From contig DIYJ01000017.1 in assembly GCA_002428995.1 (NCBI GenBank), forward strand, positions 1 to 64,000: DNA of 64,000 bases, in the 5' to 3' direction. Under the pieces are notes generated by a model. That model saw only the letters and a program-made list of their open reading frames with translations, was not told where the DNA came from and made no database searches. Each line of letters opens with the position of its first letter. Position 1 is the stretch's first letter. Below are positions 31,977 to 39,944 of this stretch, one piece after another. A program made the position numbers and the translations under genes. The stretch comes from Flavobacteriales bacterium UBA6057. Its GTDB lineage: Bacteria; Bacteroidota; Bacteroidia; Flavobacteriales_G; Salibacteraceae.

Positions 31977-33769
31977 ACGGTTGCAGGGATTGATTCGGGT
32001 TCAGAAGTGAGTTTGGTAGAGAAAAGTGAAGGTGTTTCTATGGCCGCGATAAAAGCGGTGATGGCGTGCTGATCGCGGTCGCTGCGCAGTTGGAAGGAAG
32101 TCAGAGTTCCTGATATTCCTCCAATGGACTGCTCAGAATTCGGGAAGAGGTGTTGCTCTTCCGGTTGCAACTGCAGTCGCATCAGAAACTCCAATCCGAT
32201 GATGGAGGCGTGGCGGTATTGCTCAAAGCGCATTTGATTTCCGTCCAGATGGGCGATGCCCGTGGCTCGAATGACTGCCTCGAGGTAGCAGGACGATACA
32301 CTATGCGGATTTCCGGTATTGGGGAAGCCGCCCACGTAGGCTGAGATGTTAGTGGTTTCTTCCGTGTGCTGAAGCTTTAAGATCCAGTCTGTTTGATCGT
32401 AAATGAATTGGGCTACGCGCTCTTTGGTAAGACCGTGTGTATTGCATGCGCTCTGCACCTCCATGCTGGATTCCATCAGCTCATAGAACAAGGCCCAGGC
32501 GCTGACCTGCCAGAGTACAAACGCTGTGTGTGGTTCGGTTGCGAAGTGGTTTTGATAGTAAGGGAAGGATCGAATGATGCTTTCCATGATCTCCTGATCA
32601 GGCGCGTGTTTCAGTTCATAGCATAGCGCTAGAAGTGCTTCTCCGGGGAAGTAGTTCTGAGAGCTTTTACTGCTCTTTCGGTATCCGATGTGGCAGCGGA
32701 ATGAACCGTCTTCCTCCTGCATGCCGAGAATGGTTTGGATCAGCGCTTTTCGCTGATCGACATAGTTGGCGTAAAACGAACCGAATTGAAGGCCCAGCAA
32801 GGTCAGTGCTGTGCTTCCCAGCTTACCGTAGGTGTAATCATGATCTTGCGCAATAAACAGGCTTTCCGGAACCTGATCATAGGGCTTGGCATGGCTGAAG
32901 AGAAATTTGAAAGCCTGCGTGGCGCTTGCCTCCGCTGCTTGTTGATCGTGCCCGGTTGACAAGAGCCCGGAAATCATTGCCACGCTAAAGGCAGTGCCCG
33001 CCATGCGTACCATGTTGAATTTTTCGGCATCGCCTGTTTTGTCATGCAAGGCGTTGTACTCGTAGGTATACGAACCGGTAAGCAGTTGTTGGCTTATCAA
33101 TCGCCTGGTACTGGCCAGCGCGGCCTTTTGCATGCTTTGGAGGGATACCGCAGGCGTTCGATTGAAGCGAAGGCGCTTGAAACTATAATGCCCATCCTTA
33201 GACTCAGGAGCTTCCACGATGTTGTTCCACTTGGATACGTAGAGGTGGATGCCTGGTGATTGTCGTTGATCCGTTTCTATCTGAGCGGTGTGAAAGAGAT
33301 GATCGAGTTGATCCTCCGTGGTTTTTAAACCCTCCGTAATGATGGTGGAGGGAAGTAATTCATGTTGATCGCCATAAACACTGAGGGTGAGGCCGTGGGC
33401 GAAGTATTCGAGGCTTCCCGAAAGGTTTGTAAAAGGAGGTTCGATGGCTTGCTGTTCAACCTTGATCCACAACTCTATGGTGGCGGTAGTTGCTTCCTTT
33501 AGAAGAAGCGGGCGACCATTCATTGGGACTTCGAGGGCGTGTACGGTAGCTTCCTGTACTGCTCGTTCTGTAGAGTGATGGTAGGAACATCCCTGGGCCT
33601 TGATCTGGCCGTTGGAGCGGATTTGTACAAAAACAGCCAGTGCTCGCGCATCGGTTTGCTTATCGCTGAAATGCTGGCGATACTGATTTGTGAAAAGGGG
33701 AATGGAAGGGTCTAAAAAGTCATTTAGAGTCTGTCGGGCAATGGTAATGAGTCGATGGTGTAGGTGCAT
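31973..33769 (-). CDS. AMMECR1-like domain fused to an alpha/alpha-toroid domain
   Basis: A 598-aa protein of unknown function. Residues 1-175 resemble AMMECR1: ALAVFVQIRSNGQIKAQGC (family: VFVTL..GxLRGC), a helix with ERAVQEATVHAL, TATIELWIKV, and HGLTLSVYGDQHELLPSTI (family: GL....LLPQV). The RGC signature is altered to AQGC. Residues about 210-560 are helical pairs of toroid type: NMVRMAGTAFSVAM, LGSTALTLLGL, LGMQEEDGSFRCHIG, QNYFPGEALLALCYEL. They resemble prenyltransferase/terpenoid-cyclase or GH-type toroids without a confirmed active site. It is the first gene of the tight five-gene operon, 153 bases after the poly-Asp peptide gene. A scaffold-binding or novel catalytic role is possible. 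Confidence 0.65.
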   Translation of the reverse strand: MHLHHRLITIARQTLNDFLDPSIPLFTNQYRQHFSDKQTDARALAVFVQIRSNGQIKAQGCSYHHSTERAVQEATVHALEVPMNGRPLLLKEATTATIELWIKVEQQAIEPPFTNLSGSLEYFAHGLTLSVYGDQHELLPSTIITEGLKTTEDQLDHLFHTAQIETDQRQSPGIHLYVSKWNNIVEAPESKDGHYSFKRLRFNRTPAVSLQSMQKAALASTRRLISQQLLTGSYTYEYNALHDKTGDAEKFNMVRMAGTAFSVAMISGLLSTGHDQQAAEASATQAFKFLFSHAKPYDQVPESLFIAQDHDYTYGKLGSTALTLLGLQFGSFYANYVDQRKALIQTILGMQEEDGSFRCHIGYRKSSKSSQNYFPGEALLALCYELKHAPDQEIMESIIRSFPYYQNHFATEPHTAFVLWQVSAWALFYELMESSMEVQSACNTHGLTKERVAQFIYDQTDWILKLQHTEETTNISAYVGGFPNTGNPHSVSSCYLEAVIRATGIAHLDGNQMRFEQYRHASIIGLEFLMRLQLQPEEQHLFPNSEQSIGGISGTLTSFQLRSDRDQHAITAFIAAIETPSLFSTKLTSEPESIPATV

Positions 33770-33859
33770 GCAATAAACCCCTTGAAGATTAAACGGAACA
33801 GGTGCTCTTCCGTCCTTTTGTGAATAGGTAGCAAACGGAATCGGAAGGGCGGAGTGAAT

Positions 33860-33897
33860 AAAAAACCTTCAAGCCGAAATCAATTTCGGCTTGAAGG
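33860..33897 (-). terminator. Terminator after the poly-Asp peptide gene
   Basis: A perfect 15-bp stem (33866-33880 with 33883-33897, two-base loop) is followed on the minus strand by six T. It lies 25 bases past the peptide gene and before the downstream operon, so it should make the peptide transcript more abundant than the enzyme transcript, a common arrangement for precursor genes. Confidence 0.9.
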
Positions 33898-33922
33898 ATA
33901 AGGTCATCGATTTCAGTTTGGA

Positions 33923-34558
33923 TTATCCAAACACAAACTGCGTTACCTGAAGTACAACGGCTGAAGCGCAGATGAATGGAGGAGTTTGTCCGTTCACGGT
34001 GTAGGTCTCCATGTAAGTACACATGTCGGGCACAGTCGTCAACTTCATCAGATCCTGCTTCAACGATGCTTTGCTGGAAGCGCTCCACGTTTTGTTGAAC
34101 GCGTCTGAAGCAGAAACCAACTGAGAGTTCTGCTGAGCCTTTTGCTGTGCAGAAACAATCATGGCCTGGAAGTAAGCTGGAGTTTGGTTGGCCTGAGGTG
34201 TGTTGTTCATCTCATCCACCAGTGTCTTCCATGGTTGCATTTTCTGGCCGCTGTCATGCGCCTTCTTGTTGGCTTCCACCCACTTAGTGATCTGCTCTTG
34301 AATAGAGTTGAGCAATTGAGCTGTCATCACAGCGAGGATGGCTTTTTGGATAGCAGCCGGAGTTCCGCCACCTGGAGTTGGTTCTCCATCGGGGCCTGCA
34401 TCGGCATCTGCTACATCATCATCGTCATCGTCATCATCGTCATCATCATCGTCATCATCATCATCAGCGTCTCGCCACCAAGAGATGAGAGAAGATGGAA
34501 GGGTTGGTAAAGCTTCGTTGATCGCTTCATCGGTTAGTTTTAAAAAGGTCTTTTTCAT
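33923..34558 (-). CDS. Poly-aspartate peptide, candidate ribosomal precursor or scaffold
   Basis: A 211-aa protein I do not recognise. The N-terminus (MKKTFLKLTDEAINEALPTL) reads like a leader helix, followed by SSLISWWRDA and then 17 consecutive Asp encoded by mixed GAT/GAC codons, then VADADAGPDGEPTPGGGTP. The C-terminal 140 residues are helical and Gln/Ala/Asn-rich with two Cys (PDMCTYME, PFICASAV) and end in VLQVTQFVFG. No export signal is visible. It has its own strong terminator and stands first in the direction of the operon with two ATP-grasp ligases. Inferred: the Asp run is the substrate for side-chain ligation, or the protein is an acidic carrier/scaffold. Poly-Asp could instead be only a metal- or salt-adapted linker. 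Confidence 0.75.
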   Translation of the reverse strand: MKKTFLKLTDEAINEALPTLPSSLISWWRDADDDDDDDDDDDDDDDDDVADADAGPDGEPTPGGGTPAAIQKAILAVMTAQLLNSIQEQITKWVEANKKAHDSGQKMQPWKTLVDEMNNTPQANQTPAYFQAMIVSAQQKAQQNSQLVSASDAFNKTWSASSKASLKQDLMKLTTVPDMCTYMETYTVNGQTPPFICASAVVLQVTQFVFG

Positions 34559-34646
34559 TGGTACGTATGTGTTACGATAGTGAGTTAAATTGGCGAGAAA
34601 AGTATGCTAAAAGGTTTTAGCTCAAAAGACTTTTTAGAAAAAAAAG

Positions 34647-34681
34647 TTTGTTCCATACCGTTGTGAAAATATTAACCTTTG
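34647..34681 (+). promoter_or_regulatory. Possible Bacteroidota-type promoter of the halogenase-like gene
   Basis: TTTG at 34647-34650 and TAACCTTTG at 34673-34681 resemble the -33 (TTTG) and -7 (TAnnTTTG) elements of Bacteroidota, with one extra base in the -7 box. They lie 20 bases before the ATG at 34701. Confidence 0.3.
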
Positions 34682-34700
34682 AAGTTAACGGTGATAGAAC

Positions 34701-35777
34701 ATGGAAAATAAACGGGAACAACGACAAAAACAGGCGCGTTTTTTCATGCGCGTCATGCTCGCGAAGATGTCTGGTTTGCCAAAGCGGTTTTTCTCGCAGA
34801 AGATGCGGAACATCATGGAACACTGGTCAATTCCTATGCTTTGGATGTTTGTGAAGTCCCGTGGAGATGAAGTTTATATTGATCAACCCTGCTTTTATAC
34901 CAGGATTACAGATCGGCCAAAAGCACGGGTGGATGAGCCTTATCGATTTACCCCCGAACAACTTCTTCAGTTTCATAAGAATGGATTCATTGGTCCTTTG
35001 CGTGCCATGTCCGAAGAAGAGATGGGAGTGTTTCGAAAGCGCATTGAGCCAATTCTCAATCAGAGGTCAGACGCATTTGGTAAAAAGACGGTGCGAGATC
35101 GCCACTTGGATGAACCGTTTATTCGCGACCTCTTCAGGCGCCCTGAGATTACTGAGCGGGTCGCACAATTACTCGGACCAGACTTGATGGTTTGGCGATC
35201 ACAAGTGTTTAACCAGAAGCCTGGAGCATCTTCCATTGAGTGGCACCAGGCTTCTACCTATATGGCTGAAAACTTCCGGGTGCCCATCCTCATTCCCAGA
35301 GATAAAAACGACTTGTTTCAACTGACGATCTGGATTGCGATTGATGAAGCAACGGTGGAGAATGGTTGCATGTACTTCCTCCCCGGCACCCATGATAAGA
35401 TTCGCACGATCATTCGCGGGGGCGACAGCCAGTTTTACCAGTCGAAGTTCACGCTCAACTATGACATCAATCCCAAGGCCATCGTGCACATGCCCTTGAA
35501 ACCCGGTGAGTTTGTGATCTTTTCAGAACGCGTCATTCATGGGTCACCCGGCAACAACTCAGACAAGCGAAGAATGGGAATCAATTTTCGCGTGGTGAGT
35601 CCCGAAACCACGGTTTACCAGAACCAGAAGAAGCACTATGCGCTGCACCTCAACACTTCGTGGGACCTTTCGAATTGGGGATGCATGATGATTCGGGGAA
35701 ATGATAACTACCATCGCAACAAGATGCTGAAAGAGCAAGTTCAGGAAACCGCTGCTGTGAATGGTTCGGTAGGGTAG
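34701..35777 (+). CDS. SyrB2-like non-haem iron halogenase (PhyH family)
   Basis: A 358-aa Fe(II)/2-oxoglutarate enzyme of the PhyH superfamily. The facial triad carboxylate is missing: where hydroxylases have HxD, this reads Trp181-His182-Gln183-Ala184 (EWHQASTY). The distal ligand is His280 (SERVIHGSPGNNS) and the 2-oxoglutarate Arg is in KRRMGINFR. Other phrases match the SyrB2/CytC3 chlorinating-enzyme group: LTIWIAIDEATVENGCMYFLPGTH and, at the end, NWGCMMIRGNDNYHRNK. In that group the Ala leaves a site for chloride, and substrates are bound to carrier proteins; the FAAL-carrier fusion in this cluster would supply one. Divergent from the poly-Asp peptide gene. Chlorination is predicted, not shown. 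Confidence 0.85.
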   Translation: MENKREQRQKQARFFMRVMLAKMSGLPKRFFSQKMRNIMEHWSIPMLWMFVKSRGDEVYIDQPCFYTRITDRPKARVDEPYRFTPEQLLQFHKNGFIGPLRAMSEEEMGVFRKRIEPILNQRSDAFGKKTVRDRHLDEPFIRDLFRRPEITERVAQLLGPDLMVWRSQVFNQKPGASSIEWHQASTYMAENFRVPILIPRDKNDLFQLTIWIAIDEATVENGCMYFLPGTHDKIRTIIRGGDSQFYQSKFTLNYDINPKAIVHMPLKPGEFVIFSERVIHGSPGNNSDKRRMGINFRVVSPETTVYQNQKKHYALHLNTSWDLSNWGCMMIRGNDNYHRNKMLKEQVQETAAVNGSVG

Positions 35778-35790
35778 TGGGTAGCATCTG

Positions 35791-36393
35791 TCAACTCAGC
35801 TCAAGGTCTGAGCGCTCGTAGCGTACAAATCCGTCCTTCGTTGGCAATTGTTTCTTCAACAACCAGAAGGCCCGGGCATCTTCCTTCGTCATCTCGGGAT
35901 TGTCGTCAAAGAAGTCGCGCGTGTATTGGTTGTACATGTTGTTGCTGGCGATCTTGCGTCTGAACTCCGGGTCCTTTTTCCGCGCCTCCAAAATCTGCCA
36001 TTGCTCCACTGCGTCTGCGAGGGTTTTCCCTGGATTTGCCTTCACCCAGTCCATGAAATCGCTGTGGCAGGAAAAGCCCTTTCCGATTTCTGCCTTCATG
36101 AAGCGCCTGAAGTTTGGACCAAAAGAAACATTGTCCGTAATTCTGGTTTCCGGTGTCAATTTCGATTTTGCCCAGTTGAAGCCAGAAGCTGCTTTCTTTT
36201 TTCGTGGAGCTGATGGCAGCGCTCCCCTATTGTCCAACGCAAAAGCGATGCGGTCTTGTAGGTCGAATTTCCGCCCCATACAGGGCAAACCAGAGCACTT
36301 ACAGATTTCCTCCAGTTCTTCCTTCAACCAATACCAGCGTTTAAACTCGTCTCCGGTTTTGATGTCTTCGAATGCTGGCCTTGGTGTCTTCAT
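35791..36393 (-). CDS. SAP-domain/DUF6434 protein
   Basis: About 200 aa with an N-terminal SAP-like helix-loop-helix (FKRWYWLKEELEEICKCSGLP, GRKFDLQDRIAFAL), a basic linker (PRKKKAASGF), and a DUF6434-type domain (TDNVSFGPNFRRFMKAEIGKGFSCHSDFMDWVKANPGKTLADAVEQW). ATG 36393 (MKTPRPAFEDIKTG) is preferred; an upstream Met at 36411 is possible. The SAP part suggests nucleic-acid binding; the function is unknown. It converges with the halogenase gene and is likely ordinary housekeeping or accessory, marking the right edge of the cluster. Confidence 0.8.
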   Translation of the reverse strand: MKTPRPAFEDIKTGDEFKRWYWLKEELEEICKCSGLPCMGRKFDLQDRIAFALDNRGALPSAPRKKKAASGFNWAKSKLTPETRITDNVSFGPNFRRFMKAEIGKGFSCHSDFMDWVKANPGKTLADAVEQWQILEARKKDPEFRRKIASNNMYNQYTRDFFDDNPEMTKEDARAFWLLKKQLPTKDGFVRYERSDLELS

Positions 36394-36616
36394 GTTGGTT
36401 TGACTAAGCATTCATGACAACGCAGCACCGAGCCGCATTGTTGAACTGGAAAGCGCTTCATAAAGACCTTTCCAGGCTTTGGAACTATCTGCTCTCATGG
36501 TCCAACCCGCTTATGAAAGAGCGGCTACCGCTCATATGATAACCTCTGACGCTTATACAAGAGGCAGAAAGTGAGCTTCAAATAGCCTGAGTTTTCGATC
36601 ACCAATCATTAGCATT

Positions 36617-38623
36617 ATGACTCGAGTTCTTAGGTTTCAGGCATGGCAATTACTGCTTCTGGCAGTTGTTACTCTCTTCTTGTCTCACAGTGGTTTTGCC
36701 CAAAGCTGGACTGGCTCACCGGGTGTTACCGGTGATTTGTATCGTCTGGGTCGAACAGCGGTTGGCGTGGTGCCTTCCAGCGGTGATCCAGGCAACAATG
36801 CCCTGTTCCTCGTGGGTGATTTGACGCTGCCTACACACTTCAATCAATCCCAGAAGCGCATTGCGCAGCTGGAATCAGGAGTGTTTGCCGGTACATCCGT
36901 CAACGACCAATGGATCGGGGTGGGACGTTCGCTCGATCAAAACCGGAATACCTACGGCATGCAGTTGCGCTGGCGGACAGATTTCGCGCACTTTCTGCTC
37001 GATACATTGGAAACCTCCACTATTCGCCATGGATTGATTCAATGGGGACACCTGGCGCAGAGCCAGATGCGATTCCAGCACATTCCAACGGCTGATGGTG
37101 AGACGGGGAATGCAGTAAATATCATGACGCTGGATCCGAGCGGCAGAGTAGGGATCAATACAACCACCCCGGTTTCCGCCCTCGATGTGGATGGACATGT
37201 TACGCTTTCCGGTGCCGACTCGCGGGTCATCAGCATGGATCGCGATGGGCGGCTGAATCTGTTTCCTTATGAAAATGCGGTCAAGAGCGCGTCCTGGATT
37301 GAGATGCATCGCTTGGGAGGATCGTCCCGCGGGCAGTTGAATCTGGCGGGAAAGCGCATCATGTTTTTCTATGATTCTGATACCAGCGGAATAGGAATGG
37401 TGGGTATGGGGCTTGACTCCACGGGGAATTTTGGCGTAGGGTATGGCTCTAATTCCCCCGAAGCCCGCCTTCATGTGAAAGACACTGCGCTGGGGCAACA
37501 GGAGCGAGCCGCCCTGATCGAATACGGCAGGCTCAGCGGCAATGTAGCGTATGGATTACGCTTAAATGCTGACCCCTTGGAGGATAACGGAATTCTGATC
37601 GGTCAAAAGACCTGGTCGAGTGTCAATACCAACAACCAGGAAGGGTTCTCAACCATTGAACTCTCCCACTCCGAATCGCAAAGCGATCATGCAGAGATCA
37701 CCGGGGTCTATGGGCGTTCAGAGGTCACAAAGCTCACCACCGGATCAGGCGAAGAATCCAGGGTTTTGGGTGGGGATTTTCGGGTTGCTTCACTGGCCTC
37801 ACCATTGACCCTTTCGGGTAGCGGAGACCACATCATTACAGGGGTGTCAGGCTTGGTTTCCGGCAGCGTTGATGTTGCTGATGCTTCCGTTCAGGCCATC
37901 ATAGCGGGTGTATATGGTTCTAGTGAAGCAACCGGAAATGCCTCATCCTATGCGGGCTACTTTGATGGCAACAACTACGTGCGTGACAGCATTGGAATTG
38001 GTACGAAGGATCCCATTGCAAGACTGGATGCCAAAGGCGATCTGGCCCTGAGCGCTCCACCGGCCTGGGGGCGGAGAATCTTCACAGGGGATGATAAGCG
38101 CCTGAATATCTACACGAATTCATCTGCGGCCAACAGCTCTTCCTGGATCGAATTGTACGGCTTGAAAGAACAAACCGAAAGTTCCAGGGGGCAGTTGGCT
38201 TTGGGCGGGAAGCACATCAAGTTTTACACGGATTCAGACTCCAGCGGAAGCATCGGAAGCGTGGGAATGCTCATTGATTCTGCGGGACGCGTAGCCATCG
38301 GTACTGACTCCGTAGCCGAGGGTTACATGCTCACCGTAGATGGTCACATCAAGACCAAGAAGGTGTTGGTGACCCAGCTCAATTGGCCGGATTATGTCTT
38401 CGAGGATGACTACAGCCTCCGTTCGCTTTCAGAGGTAGAGCGCTACATCGATGAGCACAGTCACCTTCCCGGCATTCCATCCGAGAAAGAAGTGCTCAAC
38501 GAAGGCCTCGACATGGGATCTATGCAGGCCAGGCTGCTGCAAAAGGTCGAAGAACTTACCCTCTACATCATCGCCCAGGAAAAGCGCATTGCTGAACTGG
38601 AAGAACAATCCACTCATCATTAA
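36617..38623 (+). CDS. Secreted tail-fibre-like structural protein
   Basis: A 668-aa protein with a signal peptide (LLLLAVVTLFLSHSGFAQS), a repetitive strand-rich body with two related blocks (SGADSRVISMDRDGRLNLFPYEN / SAPPAWGRRIFTGDDKRLNIYTN, each followed by SxSWIEMH-GQL-L-GK-I-F-D-DS-GSxGMG), and a C-terminal chaperone-like end. The end (FEDDYSLRSLSEVERYIDEH, HLPGIPSEKEVL, ARLLQKVEELTLYIIAQEKRIAELE) is a coiled coil similar to the trimerising ends of Bacteroidota fibre proteins and S74-type tails. It heads a co-directional set with OmpH-like and Rhs-like genes, suggesting a surface appendage linked to Rhs export. Confidence 0.7.
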   Translation: MTRVLRFQAWQLLLLAVVTLFLSHSGFAQSWTGSPGVTGDLYRLGRTAVGVVPSSGDPGNNALFLVGDLTLPTHFNQSQKRIAQLESGVFAGTSVNDQWIGVGRSLDQNRNTYGMQLRWRTDFAHFLLDTLETSTIRHGLIQWGHLAQSQMRFQHIPTADGETGNAVNIMTLDPSGRVGINTTTPVSALDVDGHVTLSGADSRVISMDRDGRLNLFPYENAVKSASWIEMHRLGGSSRGQLNLAGKRIMFFYDSDTSGIGMVGMGLDSTGNFGVGYGSNSPEARLHVKDTALGQQERAALIEYGRLSGNVAYGLRLNADPLEDNGILIGQKTWSSVNTNNQEGFSTIELSHSESQSDHAEITGVYGRSEVTKLTTGSGEESRVLGGDFRVASLASPLTLSGSGDHIITGVSGLVSGSVDVADASVQAIIAGVYGSSEATGNASSYAGYFDGNNYVRDSIGIGTKDPIARLDAKGDLALSAPPAWGRRIFTGDDKRLNIYTNSSAANSSSWIELYGLKEQTESSRGQLALGGKHIKFYTDSDSSGSIGSVGMLIDSAGRVAIGTDSVAEGYMLTVDGHIKTKKVLVTQLNWPDYVFEDDYSLRSLSEVERYIDEHSHLPGIPSEKEVLNEGLDMGSMQARLLQKVEELTLYIIAQEKRIAELEEQSTHH

Positions 38624-38633
38624 TACCCATACC

Positions 38634-39176
38634 ATGCATCATTCAACATTCAAGAACGTAATCCTGCTCACCTCTTTCATCGCAGCTCTCTATGCTGCGG
38701 GAATATCCACCTGGCGGGAAGTGAAACAGGACAAGATCGCCTACGTCAATTCAAACACCTTACTGCTCGAGTACGCTGGAGCGAAAGAGGCCCGCGAAAA
38801 GGTGGAAGCCAGAACCACGGAGTGGAACAAGAACATTCAAACACTAGAGGATGAGCTGAAAGCTATGAACGATGCCTACAAAGCAGAGCGTCAGGAATTG
38901 AAGGCCGAGCAGTTGGCGGAGAAAGAGGACGCGCTTCGCTCCAAGCATCAGGAATACATGAAGTACAAGCATTCGGTGCAGCAGAAGGCAGAGGAGCTGG
39001 AAGTGGAACTCACACAACCGGTGCTCGAAGAGCTCAATCGCTACATCGCAGAGTACGGAACCGAGAAGGGCTACCGGGTCATCCTTGGCACGCTCAGCGG
39101 TGGTAATATCCTCTATGGGCAAGATGCTGCAGACATCACTACGGATGTTTTGAATTACGCGAACAGTCGCTCATGA
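38634..39176 (+). CDS. OmpH/Skp-family protein
   Basis: A 180-aa protein starting at ATG 38634 (the frame is open further upstream inside the preceding gene). It has an N-terminal membrane segment (NVILLTSFIAALYAAGIST), then KIAYVNSNTLLLEY, a long charged coiled coil (EKVEARTTEWNKNIQTLEDELKAMNDAYK ... KHSVQQKAEELEVELTQPVLEELN) and the OmpH end GYRVILGTLSGGNILYGQDAADITTDVLNYAN. Skp/OmpH proteins hold outer-membrane or secreted proteins in the periplasm. A dedicated copy in front of very large secreted Rhs proteins suggests a specific chaperone for them. Confidence 0.88.
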   Translation: MHHSTFKNVILLTSFIAALYAAGISTWREVKQDKIAYVNSNTLLLEYAGAKEAREKVEARTTEWNKNIQTLEDELKAMNDAYKAERQELKAEQLAEKEDALRSKHQEYMKYKHSVQQKAEELEVELTQPVLEELNRYIAEYGTEKGYRVILGTLSGGNILYGQDAADITTDVLNYANSRS

Positions 39177-39196
39177 GAATCCGGTAAAAGCATCCC

Positions 39197-39931
39197 ATGA
39201 ATCTTCTATACACCCTTGCCCAAAAGCACGCTATGGCCTCGAAGTTGACAGGTGGTCTGGCCGCCATGATTCTGCTTATTGTGCTGTTTGCCGGCTGGCA
39301 ATCCGAGCAGAGCCATTCGTTCGAACAGGTAGCGGACCTGAAGCAATACCTCAAAGGCAACGACCCTTCGGTGATGTCATCCCAAACCTCCGGAGCGTAT
39401 CGGTTTACGCTTCGATACTTACCTCCGGAGTTTTTTGCGCTTGAGGAGCTGGAGGCACTGGAAGCAAACGATTCAGCTATGCCGGATCGCAAAAACGAAG
39501 CGACTGAAAAGCTGAAGCGCTACACCGATGCCCTCTATTTCCGCCTGACGATTGCCCCGGAGAATGGCCGCGACCTTGTGTTTGATCCACCGGTAAGCGC
39601 TCAAAAGCTGGGATACCAGGGCTGGCTTCAGAAGCTCATGTTCGGGCTTCACGAGCATGTAGAGCTCTCCACCGCCCAGCACAGTGAGGTTGAGCTCGTG
39701 ACCTACCATATGGATCGAAACTTTGGTGTTGCTCCCAGTCGATCCTTTCTGCTGGTATTTCCCAAAAGGGTAGAGGAAGAGCAACTCACTTCACATGCTC
39801 AAAGGTTTTTGGAGCTCCGAATAGAGGAGTTTGGACTGGAGACCGGTCCGTTGGAATTCCGCTTTGAGCTTCCGTTTTCTGATTGGGAGGTGGCTTCGCT
39901 GCCTTCAGGCTTACGCAGTTCTCGTTCATGA
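39197..39931 (+). CDS. Membrane-anchored hypothetical protein of the Rhs gene set
   Basis: A 244-aa protein with one N-terminal membrane helix (LTGGLAAMILLIVLFAGW) and a periplasmic acidic domain that I cannot place (YRFTLRYLPPEFFALEELEALE, KLKRYTDALYFRLTIAPENG, ELEFRFELPFSDWEV-type ends). It sits 20 bases after the OmpH-like gene and 13 before the large Rhs-like gene, so it is almost certainly co-transcribed with them. A role in export or assembly of the Rhs proteins is inferred from this position. Confidence 0.7.
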   Translation: MNLLYTLAQKHAMASKLTGGLAAMILLIVLFAGWQSEQSHSFEQVADLKQYLKGNDPSVMSSQTSGAYRFTLRYLPPEFFALEELEALEANDSAMPDRKNEATEKLKRYTDALYFRLTIAPENGRDLVFDPPVSAQKLGYQGWLQKLMFGLHEHVELSTAQHSEVELVTYHMDRNFGVAPSRSFLLVFPKRVEEEQLTSHAQRFLELRIEEFGLETGPLEFRFELPFSDWEVASLPSGLRSSRS

Positions 39932-39944
39932 AAAGACTTTGATT

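Noticed and set aside
33923..34558. Poly-Asp peptide as a classical graspetide precursor
   Set aside because: No repeated Thr/Ser-Asp/Glu core motifs of known graspetide classes are visible, so it is reported as a new type of candidate and not assigned to that family.
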